A stretch of DNA of 64,000 bases from NCBI RefSeq assembly GCF_000745775.1, contig NZ_JQJY01000009.1:186001-250000 (forward strand), in the 5' to 3' direction. Under the pieces are notes generated by a model, which saw only the letters and a list, made by a program, of their open reading frames with translations, searched no databases and had not been told where the DNA came from. How positions within the stretch are numbered: position 1 is the first letter of the stretch; every line of letters begins with the position of its first letter. Of the stretch, positions 45,570 to 54,576 are shown one piece after another. This DNA is from Flavobacterium sp. ASV13 (GTDB lineage Bacteria; Bacteroidota; Bacteroidia; Flavobacteriales; Flavobacteriaceae). Made by a program: the position numbers and the translations under genes.

Positions 45570-46121
45570 TTAAAGACTTTCTTCTAAATAAGTAGGATCA
45601 AATTCGTTTGTATCCTGAACTTCGGCAGCTACAGGTTTAGAAGCTTTCAGTGTATTGAATCTTTCCAGCATTTCTGTTTCGCCTTCTTCACCGCTAAAAT
45701 AAGGGAAAACATCCATAATTGCTGTTTCTGAAATGGCCGGAATAGAATATTCACCCATTGTATTTTTCATTACGTGAAGTGTATTGTCGAAAGCTTCGCG
45801 AACATCGTTTGCCTGAATAAGCATGTACATGCTTGTTTTTCTTTCCTTACCGCTTTCTTCATCATAAGCAATTAAAGTGATTTTAGATTTAAACCATCTG
45901 TCCGCATTTTCAAAAGGATGAATTTCGGCATAATTTGCCACTTTGATAGCTGTGATTTTAAATTCTTCACTAGTATAAGCGGCCATTTCTTCGGTCATTC
46001 TTTTTTCAGCTTCTGTATAAGATAAAGCATCAACCAAATAAGGTTCGGTTAAAACTTTTTGCCCTCCAGTTTCATCTGTTTTTCTATATTTTACTTTGCA
46101 TTCGTACCAAGTTGCGCTCAT
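45570..46121 (-). CDS. DUF4494 family protein
   Basis: About 183 aa from the ATG at 46121 (MSATWYECKVKYRKTDETGG), chosen over a longer frame whose first 19 residues do not fit the family. The DUF4494 pattern continues with LVDALSYTEAEKRMTEEM and YMLIQANDVREAFDNTLHVM. Cytoplasmic, with no signal peptide or membrane segment. Function unknown. Confidence 0.88.
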   Translation of the reverse strand: MSATWYECKVKYRKTDETGGQKVLTEPYLVDALSYTEAEKRMTEEMAAYTSEEFKITAIKVANYAEIHPFENADRWFKSKITLIAYDEESGKERKTSMYMLIQANDVREAFDNTLHVMKNTMGEYSIPAISETAIMDVFPYFSGEEGETEMLERFNTLKASKPVAAEVQDTNEFDPTYLEESL

Positions 46122-46460
46122 TTTCTTGTAATTTTTAAGGATGTCAAAGATAGATTTTAAAGAGAAAATATGCCTCAAATTCTCAAATAGATATTCACAA
46201 TTTAAAACAACTATTGATTTGTTAATTTTTGTTTAATGTTTTGTTGTCTGATAATTTTATTTGATTTTTTAATTACAAATGTTTTAAAAATGTATTTCAT
46301 CGATTATTAATGAATATGGTATGCTTTATTTGTTAAAACGTTTTAAACTTTATAAATTTAATAGATTTCTGGGTGTGTCTTTTTTGAAGAATTTTACTAC
46401 TTTAGATTAAACAAAATTTAGTTATCAGCCTAACGTATTTATTAAGGATAATTTAAGCGT
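46122..46460. other. 339-bp divergent intergenic region with a 14-bp palindrome
   Basis: AT-rich gap between the DUF4494 and MutS-like genes. It contains the perfect palindrome TTAAAACGTTTTAA at 46333-46346, a possible operator. No ORF or RNA gene was recognised. Confidence 0.5.
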
Positions 46461-47723
46461 ATGAACAATATTCAGGATTTAAACATAAGAGAAGAAGTAT
46501 TGCCTATTTTTGATTTTTCACTAAATAGCTTCACTAAAAAAAGGATTCTTTATTTATTAGAAACGCCTTTAACAACCGAAAGCCAAATTGTTGAAAGGCA
46601 AAATATTCTTAAAGGATTTGCTTTGAATAATGAGGTTCTGGAAAAGTATTCTTATACTGTTTTGTATTTAAATGAAGTTCATTTTTTTCTAAACAATTTT
46701 AGAGAAGAAGAAATCAACTGGAAACGCTTTTTGTTTTTTGGTCCAACTGCTGATGAAATTCTTACGCACAATAAAATCCATTTATTAATATTATTTTTTT
46801 ATCGACTAGAATCGACTTGTTTTACAAGATTGAATCTTATTCATTTTCCTGAATCATATAGAAAGGATTTGAATAGAATTTTGTCTTTTCTTTCATTTTT
46901 TGAATTGAGTAAATACGAATATATAATTAGGGAAAAACAATTAAAGAGCAAGCATCTCAAAAAAATAACAGCTAAAATTTCTGCATTGCAGGAAGAAGGA
47001 AAAATTGAAAAATTTTGGGACGATTTATTTTTGTTTGAATCGTATTTGTCGATTAGTAAAGCAATCATAAAGCGTGAATTTGTTTTTCCGGTTCTTACAG
47101 AAAACACCCTGAATATTAATGATTTTTACCATCCATTAGTCGAAAATCCTATCAAAAACAGTTTTAAGGCATTTAAGAATGTAATTGTATTGAATGGACC
47201 AAATATGTCTGGAAAATCTACTTTTCTTAAATCGGTAAGTTTGTGTCTTTATTTAGGAAATTTGGGTTTTGGTATTCCGGCTTCTTCGGCAGAAATTCCA
47301 TTTTGTACTGATTTTTCAATTGGAATAAACAAACGCGATGATATCTTGAATGGCTATAGTCATTTTATGACAGAAGTAATTAATGTCAAAGATGTAGTTC
47401 TAAAAGCGGCTGACGGCAAAAGATGTTTTGTTGTTTTTGATGAGCTTTTTAGCGGAACGAATGTTGAAGATGCTTTAGAAATTTGTACCCGAACCATAAA
47501 TGGTGTCAGTATTTATTCGAATTCGTATTTTTTAATTTCGACGCATATTCAGGAATTAAAAAATCTGACTAATGATACCGTTTCGACTTATTATCTCGAC
47601 TGCGAGCTGATAGATAATATTCCAACATTTACTTATAAACTAAAAAAAGGATGGTCGGATATTAAAGTGGGAAGAATTTTGTTTGAAAAAGAAGGGCTGA
47701 ATAAACTTTTGCAGGCCAATTAA
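46461..47723 (+). CDS. MutS-related ATPase lacking mismatch-recognition domains
   Basis: 420 aa, about half the length of MutS. The N-terminal 240 residues are helical and correspond to a MutS core/lever region. The C-terminal ATPase is clear: GPNMSGKS at residues 246-253, VVFDELFSGTN as Walker B, and FLISTHIQEL. The mismatch-binding domain with its Phe-x-Glu motif is absent, so it cannot act as canonical MutS. Similar short MutS-like proteins occur in Bacteroidetes, with no known role to my knowledge. It does not carry the Smr endonuclease domain of MutS2. Confidence 0.87.
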   Translation: MNNIQDLNIREEVLPIFDFSLNSFTKKRILYLLETPLTTESQIVERQNILKGFALNNEVLEKYSYTVLYLNEVHFFLNNFREEEINWKRFLFFGPTADEILTHNKIHLLILFFYRLESTCFTRLNLIHFPESYRKDLNRILSFLSFFELSKYEYIIREKQLKSKHLKKITAKISALQEEGKIEKFWDDLFLFESYLSISKAIIKREFVFPVLTENTLNINDFYHPLVENPIKNSFKAFKNVIVLNGPNMSGKSTFLKSVSLCLYLGNLGFGIPASSAEIPFCTDFSIGINKRDDILNGYSHFMTEVINVKDVVLKAADGKRCFVVFDELFSGTNVEDALEICTRTINGVSIYSNSYFLISTHIQELKNLTNDTVSTYYLDCELIDNIPTFTYKLKKGWSDIKVGRILFEKEGLNKLLQAN

Positions 47724-47746
47724 TTTTTTTCATCTTAAATAAAAAA

Positions 47747-47775
47747 AAAGCTCCAGATTTCTCTGAAGCTTTTTC
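47747..47775. terminator. Bidirectional terminator
   Basis: AAGCTCCAGA/TCTGAAGCTT with an ATTTC-type loop and T-runs on both strands, between convergent genes. Same hairpin type as at 41915 and 49254. Confidence 0.8.
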
Positions 47776-47790
47776 TATTTAAATAATACC

Positions 47791-48885
47791 TTAGAAATTA
47801 GTATTTACTTTTTTAGAGCGATCTGCAATGTAAGAGATCAACCAGATTACTTGTCCTTCTTTTACAAAAAGTACTTTTTTCGATTGTAAATTTGGAATAC
47901 TTTCAAGGCAAGTCTGTAATATATTATTTGCTGAAATAAGATATTGCTGGTCATAAGTGCTTAAAACTCTGGCAACTTCTTTGTTGGTTTTTGCCTGGTT
48001 GGTAAACTTCACAAAATTGTTTTTCAGAATAGCATCATAATTGATAACATCTTCTAAAGTTAAAGGAATATAATGTTCTTTTATTTCGTCATTGTAGTAT
48101 AACGTTGCAAAAGCCCAAACAGCACCGCCAGACAAATAGATTTTATTTTTTTTAGCCAAAGGAGGATTTGCATCTAGTAATGCTTTTACTTTTTTACGCA
48201 AAATAGGATTGAAATCAAATGCTTTTTCCTGATAAGTAGCCATGTCATTTGCCTGATTTGGATTGACAACTGTCTTTTTTACTGCGTCAGTAAGCGTCAT
48301 AGTTCCAAAATCAAGTTCTAAAGGAATAAATTCTAATTTATCGTCCTCAAGCTCATCAATATAACCACCTTTAGTAGTTTGAGCGCCAATATCAAGTAAG
48401 AATGCATTAGCAAAATCAACTGGAGGCATTGCACCTTTAACAAGTGTTTTTGCTTCTTCGTTAACGTTTAAAACGTCAAGATTTTTATTAGTTAACGTAT
48501 TAATTTTGGTTTTTAAAACATCAATATTACGTGCTTGTGCAAAAACGGGAGCTGCTACTATAAAGATGTTTTCTTCAAGAAGTTTAAAATCAGTTTTTAT
48601 TTTTTTTAATTGATCGACAACTGTAATACCAATTTTGTTGATGTCTTCTTGAGGAAGTTCGCCTTTTTCGGCAATATGTGCAGCAAAATCAAGTCTGTCT
48701 GTTGCAAAATAAAGAATTTTATAGTCGGCTTTTCTGATGTTGTTTACATCGACAACAGAAACTTTTATTGCTCTTCTTCCGATTTCAATTCCAGCGTAAA
48801 CACTTTTTTGAGAAAATGCGTTTAGAGAAAAAAATAAATTTAAAAGAATAAAAAATAAAATTTGGGGTTTGTTTTTTTTAATCAT
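47791..48885 (-). CDS. Exported actin-fold (Ppx/GppA-like) protein
   Basis: 364 aa with a signal peptide (about residues 1-25, ending NAFS). The mature protein opens VYAGIEIGRRAIKVSVVDV, like the phosphate-1 loop of Ppx/GppA exopolyphosphatases. It continues with NVNEEAKTLVKGAMPP, DIGAQTTKGGYI (phosphate-2 loop like) and IYLSGGAVWA (adenosine motif like). So it has the ASKHA/Ppx-GppA fold. Such enzymes normally act in the cytoplasm on polyphosphate or pppGpp, whereas this one appears to be exported. Its substrate is unknown, and a non-enzymatic role is possible. Confidence 0.75.
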   Translation of the reverse strand: MIKKNKPQILFFILLNLFFSLNAFSQKSVYAGIEIGRRAIKVSVVDVNNIRKADYKILYFATDRLDFAAHIAEKGELPQEDINKIGITVVDQLKKIKTDFKLLEENIFIVAAPVFAQARNIDVLKTKINTLTNKNLDVLNVNEEAKTLVKGAMPPVDFANAFLLDIGAQTTKGGYIDELEDDKLEFIPLELDFGTMTLTDAVKKTVVNPNQANDMATYQEKAFDFNPILRKKVKALLDANPPLAKKNKIYLSGGAVWAFATLYYNDEIKEHYIPLTLEDVINYDAILKNNFVKFTNQAKTNKEVARVLSTYDQQYLISANNILQTCLESIPNLQSKKVLFVKEGQVIWLISYIADRSKKVNTNF

Positions 48886-49253
48886 TGGATTTAATTGTTG
48901 TTGTAATATAGTTGTGAATAATGATGTACGATATTGATTTGATTGTGTAAATTGTAAAGAAAGTGTACTCTGGATTTTTTTGCGTTATGCGTCATTTAAA
49001 AATCGAACGAGTTTATTATAGGTTGTTAGGATTATGGTATTTGGGTTTTAATTAATTTTTGCAAAAATCCGATAATTTGTTTGAAGAAAAAAGAACTTAC
49101 ATGTTTTTTTATTGTTACTTTTTGAAGGATTATTGAGTTTGATATTTTTTTTCAGAGAATGTCATAAATTTCTAGATTCTTATCGCCAATTTTTGATACA
49201 ATTGTTAACGGATAAAATCTGCTAATATTTTTCCCAAACGATGAAAAACAAAA
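48886..49253. other. AT-rich gap, nothing recognised
   Basis: 368 bp between the exported actin-fold gene and the tRNA-Glu terminator. I see no ORF, repeat or RNA. It should hold the promoter of the minus-strand gene. Confidence 0.5.
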
Positions 49254-49283
49254 AAAGCTTCAGATTTCTCTGAAGCTTTTGCT
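49254..49283 (-). terminator. tRNA-Glu terminator
   Basis: A perfect 11-bp stem AAAGCTTCAGA/TCTGAAGCTTT with a 4-nt loop and a minus-strand T-run, 9 bp downstream of the tRNA. Confidence 0.9.
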
Positions 49284-49291
49284 TTGCTAAG

Positions 49292-49363
49292 TAGTCCGTG
49301 GGGGAATCGAACCCCCCTTACCAGGATGAAAACCTGGCGTCCTAACCGATAGACGAACGGACC
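49292..49363 (-). tRNA. tRNA-Glu (TTC)
   Basis: A 72-nt cloverleaf on the minus strand. The anticodon loop TTTTCAT carries TTC, which reads Glu codons. The T-loop is GGTTCGATTCC, and the acceptor stem GGTCCGT pairs with ACGGACT. CCA is not encoded. Its own terminator follows. Confidence 0.96.
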
Positions 49364-49793
49364 TGTTTTGCTATTGCGGGTGCAAAAGTGCAAATAATTT
49401 TGGAATACGCAAACAGTTTTTTGAAAAAACTTTTTAAAATTATTTTGGAAACATCAAATTTAGAAGCAGAAAAGCCTGAAATATTTTGTTTGATTAAGAC
49501 TTATTTGTTTGATTCGTAATTAATTGTTTTATGTAAAGAATGAAATAAAGAAGTTTTTTTCTTAAAATAAAAATTTCAAAAAAAATAAAAATTTTATGTG
49601 TGATTTTTTGTTTTGAAAGAATATTCTCTTGATTTTTTTATATCTTCGAAGAGTTCCTTGTGAGAAACTGTACAATCTCGAAATCTTTGGAGGCTTGCAC
49701 GACGCTTATATGAACACATTGGACATGCAAAGAATTTAAGTTAATAAATAGAAAATATTAAACTGATTTAAAAATTTTAAAACAAAGAAAGCA
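49364..49793. other. 430-bp gap, nothing firmly recognised
   Basis: AT-rich region between tRNA-Glu and the first SRPBCC gene. It must hold the tRNA promoter and that of the plus-strand gene. No ORF or repeat was seen. Confidence 0.5.
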
Positions 49794-50252
49794 ATGCAAA
49801 AATTACAATTTAAAAAAGAAATTAAAGCATCAGCTCAAAAGGTATATGAAACGATGCTAGGCTTAAAAAACAAAGCCACTTACGAATATTGGACAGCTAC
49901 GTTTAATCCTACTTCTACCTATGAGGGAAGCTGGGAAAAAGGAAGCAAAATCCTTTTTGTAGGAGTAGATGAAAATGGCAAAAAAGGAGGGATGGTTTCG
50001 GAAATTGCAGAACATAAACCAGCGAATTTTGTTTCCATTCGTCATTACGGATTTTTGGACGGAGATACCGAAGTAACTACAGGCGAACAGGTAGAAAAAT
50101 GGGCAGGTGGGCACGAAAATTATACCTTTCAGGAAAATAATGGTATTACAACTGTAATCGTGGATATCGATGTTATTGATGAGTATTTAGGCTATTTCAA
50201 TGACAATTATCCAAAAGCAATGGATAAATTAAAAGAAGTTGCAGAACAATAA
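49794..50252 (+). CDS. SRPBCC (START-like) domain protein
   Basis: 152 aa that is a single helix-grip fold. It begins LQFKKEIKASAQKVYETML, with the segments TFNPTSTYEGSWEKGSKILFVG and NYTFQENNGITTVIVDIDV, and a C-terminal amphipathic helix (PKAMDKLKEVAEQ). SRPBCC/AHSA1-type proteins bind small hydrophobic ligands or Hsp90-like partners; the ligand is unknown. It lies 15 bp before a second SRPBCC gene and the frameshifted membrane gene, so the three form a likely operon. Confidence 0.87.
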   Translation: MQKLQFKKEIKASAQKVYETMLGLKNKATYEYWTATFNPTSTYEGSWEKGSKILFVGVDENGKKGGMVSEIAEHKPANFVSIRHYGFLDGDTEVTTGEQVEKWAGGHENYTFQENNGITTVIVDIDVIDEYLGYFNDNYPKAMDKLKEVAEQ

Positions 50253-50267
50253 AAAAAACGCTGAAAA

Positions 50268-50726
50268 ATGAGCACGACTAAATTTGCAGAGACTATTTTA
50301 ATAAATAAAAATTCAGAACTGGTTTTTGACTTTACGCAAGATTATAATAAACGATTAAAATGGGATACTTTTCTTAAAAAGGCTGACTTAATTGATGGTG
50401 CAACAAAAGCTGATAAAGGGGTTAAAGCATATTGTGTAGCGAAAAACGGACTTGGTATGAAAACAGAATATGTTACCTATAATCGACCAAAAGTTACGGC
50501 AATAAAAATGATAGATAATTCCTTTTTATTTAAATCATTTTTAGGTTCTTGGACGTTTAAAGAAATACCTAACGATAAAACAGAAGTAGTTTTTTTATAT
50601 TCTTTTTCACTTAGATTTCCGTTCAATTTAGTGATAAATTTTATAAAAAAGATTTTGCAAACAAACGTAAGACAAAGACTTATTGATCTTAAATTGAATA
50701 TTGAGAAAGAAAACATGATTGTATAA
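50268..50726 (+). CDS. SRPBCC family protein (second)
   Basis: 152 aa with the same overall fold as its neighbour but little sequence similarity. It opens KFAETILINKNSELVFDFTQDYNKRLKWDTFL, a polyketide-cyclase/START-type start, and has a hydrophobic late segment (LVINFIKKIL) before a basic tail. The ligand is unknown. It is 15 bp after the first SRPBCC gene and 33 bp before the membrane gene, consistent with one transcript. Confidence 0.82.
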   Translation: MSTTKFAETILINKNSELVFDFTQDYNKRLKWDTFLKKADLIDGATKADKGVKAYCVAKNGLGMKTEYVTYNRPKVTAIKMIDNSFLFKSFLGSWTFKEIPNDKTEVVFLYSFSLRFPFNLVINFIKKILQTNVRQRLIDLKLNIEKENMIV

Positions 50727-50759
50727 CAATTACTATAATGAATTTAAGCAATTAACTTA

Positions 50760-51408
50760 ATGGAAAGTTTAACAATTAAGCAAATCGTTCAGAAACATTC
50801 GGTTTTGATATGTTTGGTCATTTCCGTGATTTTGATTGTAATAGCAACTTTATTGTATCCAGGCGGATCATTGCTTGACAAAAATTCTATTGGATTTGGC
50901 TGGTCAAAAAATTTCATTAGTAATTTGTTTGCTGCAAAAGCGATAAATGGGGCAGAAAACCCCGGCAGGATTTGGGCCATTATCGGAATGGCATTCCAAT
51001 CGGTTGGTTATGGTGTTTTTTTTTATTCATATGTCAAAAAAAATAGCTTTAAGACAATGGGCTAAAATTTTAAAATTTATAGGCGTTGCCAACATATTGT
51101 TTATTTTCTTAATTGCAACACCCTTACATGATCTGGGAACCATATCGATTGTTTTAACATTAATCGGTTTATTTATTATTACAGTATTGATTCTTAAGTC
51201 AAAACTTCGTTTACTTAAATTTTGCTGTATTATTTGCTTGCTGACATTTTATTGCTTCTTTTTTCTATTTGGGTTTGGTTATTTGAGTTCAGCCATCATA
51301 ATGCAGAAAGTATATAATGCAAGTTCGGTATTATTGGTTTTGGGACTTGAGTATTTTACCAAATATGAGGACTTTATAGCAGTTAAATCGGGAGAACAAA
51401 AAGTATAA
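50760..51408 (+). pseudogene. Frameshifted DUF998-like membrane protein
   Basis: Two overlapping frames together encode one multi-span membrane protein. The first frame (from 50760) gives MESLTIKQIVQKHSVLICLV, one helix, then WSKNFISNLFAAKAING and a helix ending in VFFYSYVKK before a stop at 51065. The second frame takes over near 51016-51043 with KIALRQWAKILKF and three more helices to 51408. The change of frame is +1 and falls in a T9 tract (51016-51024) and an A8 tract (51036-51043), 11 bp apart. It may be a sequencing error, a real inactivating mutation, or a phase-variable switch. Intact relatives resemble DUF998. Confidence 0.75.
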
Positions 51409-51615
51409 ATAATGAACTTGTAAAAACCGATGTAGCTTCAAAACGTATACTGAATCACTTCATTAATGGTAAATAACTGCTTATAATTCTGATTTTTATA
51501 AGTAGTAATTCTCACAAAAACTTCAGAATTAAAAACTGAATTCGTATATTGTTCTGCTAAAATTAATTTGTTTCCAAACGTCTTTCAGTTCATTTTAATA
51601 GAAATCATTTAAATT

Positions 51616-53628
51616 ATGAAAAAAACCTTAGTGCTCTTCAGTGCATTCTTAGCTTTTGCATCATGTTCAAAACATGAAGGAAAAAAAAATGTTGCTATCA
51701 CAGGAATAGATTCCACATTGACACCTGGCAATGATTTTTTTAAATATGTAAATGGTAAATGGTACGATTCTGTATCAATACCTGCATCTCAATCCGGAGT
51801 TGGTGCTTATATGTTTATGAATTTCCCACAACGAATGCGTCTGCAAGGAATATTAGACAGTATTTCAAAAAGCGAGAATCCGGCAGGAAGTATAGCGCAA
51901 AAGGTAGGAGATTTTTATGCATCAGGTATGGATACTGTAACTATTGACAAACGCGGTTACACACCTATAAAGCCGCTACTTTCCAAAATTGAAGCAATTA
52001 ACGATTTGCCTACCTTGATGAACTTTGTGGTTGATCAAGTAAAGGTGTATAATCCTTCTATTATAAGTTTTGGAGTCTCAACTGATGATAAAAACAGCAA
52101 AATGAACATTGCTCAAATCTATCAAACCGGTATTGGTTTACCAGACAGGGATTATTATTTCAAATCAGATTCGTCGACTGTTGCCATACAGGAAGCATAC
52201 AAAAAATACCTTATTACATTATTTCAGCAAACTGGCAGTAATGTAGAAGAGGCTAAAAAGAGTGCTGATTTGGTTTACAATATTGACAAGCAACTCGCTA
52301 CTTCACATAAAACAAAAGTTGAACTTCGAGATGTGCAGGCAAATTATAATAAAATAGCGGTGACAGATCTTGTAAAAAGACACCCTAATATCGATTGGAC
52401 TGCTTTTTTAAATAATTTAGGTGCTAAAACCGATTCTATTAATGTATGCCAGCCTGCTTATTATGATGCTCTTAATAAGCTCTTAAAAACCATTCCGCTT
52501 AATAATTGGAAAATTTATTTGAAAGCAAACTCTATAGAAAGATATGCTGATGATCTAAGTAAACCTTTTGTAGATGCTTCATTTGAATATACAAAAGTGC
52601 TTTCTGGTCAAGCTGTTCAAAAATCACGCGGCGAAAAAATGGCTAATGTCATTGATAGTTATTTGGGCGAAGCGTTGGGCGAATTGTATGTAAAGAAATA
52701 TTTTTCAGAAGATGCCAAAAAACGTATGTTGGTACTAGTGAATAATTTGCAAAAAGCGTACGGCAAAAGAATTGATAAATTGGAATGGATGAGTCCAATT
52801 ACGAAACAAAAAGCTAAAGAAAAATTGTTCGCCATTACTAAGAAAATAGGATATCCAGATAAATGGAGAGACTATAGCAATGTGAATGTAGCTAGAAATA
52901 CCTATTTTGAGAATATTATTTCGGCTTCTAAAGCTGCGTATCAATTTCAATTAGCAAAATTGGGCAAACCAGTCGATAAATCAGAATGGTTTACTACAGT
53001 TCCAACAGTTACGGCATATAATAATCCTACTGCAAATGAAATTGTTTTTCCAGCAGGTATTTTACAAGCTCCATATTTTGATAATAATGCAGATGATGCA
53101 CTAAATTATGGAGGTATTGGAATGGTTATAGGTCACGAAATTACTCATACTTTTGATGATCAAGGTGCTCAATATGACAAGGATGGAAACCTAAAAAACT
53201 GGTGGACAAAAGAAGATTATGCGCAGTTTAAATCAAGAATACAACAGGTTATCAATTTGTACAGTACCTATACTGTTTTAGGAGATTTGCATATTAATGG
53301 CGCAATGACAGTTGGTGAAAATACAGCTGATATTGCTGGAATAGCAGTTGCCTACGATGCTTTTAAAATGACCGAACAAGGAAAAGGAAACACAAAAATC
53401 GATGGTTTTACTCCAGACCAACGCTTCTTTATTTCTATAGCCAAAATATGGCGAGTAAAAATGAAAGACGAGTTCCTGCGTTTGTGGATTAACAATAATC
53501 CGCATTCTCCACCAAATTGGCGTGTTAACGGTCCTCTAATGAATACTACACCTTTTTATGATGCATTTAATGTAAAACAAGGCGATAAAATGTTTTTACC
53601 GAAGAAGGATAGGATAACGATTTGGTAA
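51616..53628 (+). CDS. M13 family zinc metallopeptidase (PepO/neprilysin-like), lipoprotein
   Basis: 670 aa with a lipoprotein signal (lipobox region LAFASC, Cys at residue 17). The catalytic motif HExxH is GHEITHTFDDQGAQYD, with H507, E508 and H511. The third zinc ligand lies in ENTADIAG (E568). The N-terminal M13 domain opens TPGNDFFKYVNGKWYDS. The C terminus ends FLPKKDRITIW, as usual for the family. It cleaves peptides at the cell surface or periplasm. A single gene with a 207-bp upstream gap. Confidence 0.95.
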   Translation: MKKTLVLFSAFLAFASCSKHEGKKNVAITGIDSTLTPGNDFFKYVNGKWYDSVSIPASQSGVGAYMFMNFPQRMRLQGILDSISKSENPAGSIAQKVGDFYASGMDTVTIDKRGYTPIKPLLSKIEAINDLPTLMNFVVDQVKVYNPSIISFGVSTDDKNSKMNIAQIYQTGIGLPDRDYYFKSDSSTVAIQEAYKKYLITLFQQTGSNVEEAKKSADLVYNIDKQLATSHKTKVELRDVQANYNKIAVTDLVKRHPNIDWTAFLNNLGAKTDSINVCQPAYYDALNKLLKTIPLNNWKIYLKANSIERYADDLSKPFVDASFEYTKVLSGQAVQKSRGEKMANVIDSYLGEALGELYVKKYFSEDAKKRMLVLVNNLQKAYGKRIDKLEWMSPITKQKAKEKLFAITKKIGYPDKWRDYSNVNVARNTYFENIISASKAAYQFQLAKLGKPVDKSEWFTTVPTVTAYNNPTANEIVFPAGILQAPYFDNNADDALNYGGIGMVIGHEITHTFDDQGAQYDKDGNLKNWWTKEDYAQFKSRIQQVINLYSTYTVLGDLHINGAMTVGENTADIAGIAVAYDAFKMTEQGKGNTKIDGFTPDQRFFISIAKIWRVKMKDEFLRLWINNNPHSPPNWRVNGPLMNTTPFYDAFNVKQGDKMFLPKKDRITIW

Positions 53629-53660
53629 TACCTTCGTTCTCCGAAGTGTTCCTATAAAAA

Positions 53661-53880
53661 GCTGCGCAAATGTCACTGACTTTGCGCAATTTTTTGTTTA
53701 TTAGAGATCGAAAGGCCTTCAAAGACTCTGACTTTTCAGTTAGTTTTTAATATTATTTTAATTATTTATTTTGGAAATTACTCCTAAGAAATTTAGTTTT
53801 AAAGTCGGAGACTTTATGACTTATTCGTTTTAAATTACATATTTATAAAATGGCGCAAAGTCGGAGACATTTGCGCAGCG
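53661..53880. repeat. 220-bp element with inverted GCGCAAA ends
   Basis: GCTGCGCAAATGTC at the left end recurs as its complement GACATTTGCGCAGC at the right. Each end is itself semi-palindromic around GCGCAAAGTC and GACTTTGCGC. The interior is AT-rich with more AGTCGGAGACT-type units. It resembles the 719-828 element in design and is probably the same class of intergenic repeat. Confidence 0.6.
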
Positions 53881-53908
53881 TTCTGAATAATACTTTGCGG
53901 AGCGGGTA

Positions 53909-53962
53909 TTATTTTTTGCATGGTGAAAGACCTCCAGGAAATCCAATTTTTAGATAATTATA
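53909..53962 (+). pseudogene. Remnant of a reading-frame tail, copy 1
   Basis: 18 in-frame codons including the stop read G-Y-Y-F-L-H-G-E-R-P-P-G-N-P-I-F-R. The same tail precedes the next paralogue at 54855-54908. Differences between the copies are mostly at synonymous positions (GGG/GGA, GGT/GGC, AAT/AAC, ATT/ATA), which marks this frame as once coding. Upstream of it the frame runs into the repeat at 53661-53880. It is probably the end of a lost toxin gene. Confidence 0.5.
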
Positions 53963-53979
53963 ATTAATAACAATTATAT

Positions 53980-54426
53980 ATGAAACTAGCATTAGCTCAA
54001 TATACATCGGCGGAAATAAAAAAAGAAACTAGATTTTTAATTGATTTTTCAGATGAAATCGAAAAATATTTTATTAAAAAAAAATATGGGAATGATTTAA
54101 TGGAAATTGTAATTGGAATTATATGTGTAAGTTCAATATTTGAACAATTTTTTAAGCCAAAGTCGCCGAAATATACAAAAGAAAAAAAACATATAAAAAG
54201 CGAGGGATTCGAATATGAAGTTGAAAAATGCTTAGAATATAGTATAAAATTAGATTTTGAAACATTTAAAAATTCTTCAGAAATTAAAGCAAAAAAATAT
54301 TTGGCACAAGAAATTTTAAAATCATTGGAAATTATAGACACGATGAAATCTAAATTTAAAGACTTCGATTTGGTAAATTTTAAAAAAGATTTAGAAAATT
54401 ATTTTAAAGAAAAAGAATTGATATAA
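53980..54426 (+). CDS. Probable immunity-type protein, copy 1
   Basis: 148 aa, lysine- and glutamate-rich, mostly helical, with no signal peptide. It begins MKLALAQYTSAEIKKETRF, and its second half reads IKLDFETFKNSSEIKAKKYL. A paralogue of the same length follows at 54933-55385. I do not recognise a named family with certainty. The size, charge, tandem duplication, low-GC sequence and the conserved frame tail directly upstream are typical of immunity genes paired with polymorphic toxins. No toxin gene is present. The immunity role is inferred. Confidence 0.65.
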   Translation: MKLALAQYTSAEIKKETRFLIDFSDEIEKYFIKKKYGNDLMEIVIGIICVSSIFEQFFKPKSPKYTKEKKHIKSEGFEYEVEKCLEYSIKLDFETFKNSSEIKAKKYLAQEILKSLEIIDTMKSKFKDFDLVNFKKDLENYFKEKELI

Positions 54427-54542
54427 AAAACTGACCGACAAATAATTTTAAGATTTAGTTTTCACATTTAAACAAAAGTTTGCGCTATTCTTGATAATTT
54501 CTTCGTTTGCGCGAGTGTATCACTCATGAACGCAATAAAAAT

Positions 54543-54576
54543 AAAAAGCCATTCCAAAAAAAAGGAATGGTTTTTA
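54543..54576 (+). terminator. Terminator after immunity-like gene 1
   Basis: The stem CCATTCC/GGAATGG with A-rich and T-rich flanks lies 120 bp after the stop. It could act on either strand. Confidence 0.65.

Noticed and set aside
49205-49393. 62-aa ORF over tRNA-Glu
   Set aside because: It covers the whole tRNA and its terminator, so it is not a protein gene.
53929-53976. 16-residue ORF M-V-K-D-L-Q before the first immunity-like gene
   Set aside because: Its differences from the second copy are mostly non-synonymous, while the other frame (L-H-G-E-R-P-P-G-N) shows mainly synonymous change; the latter is the real former coding frame.
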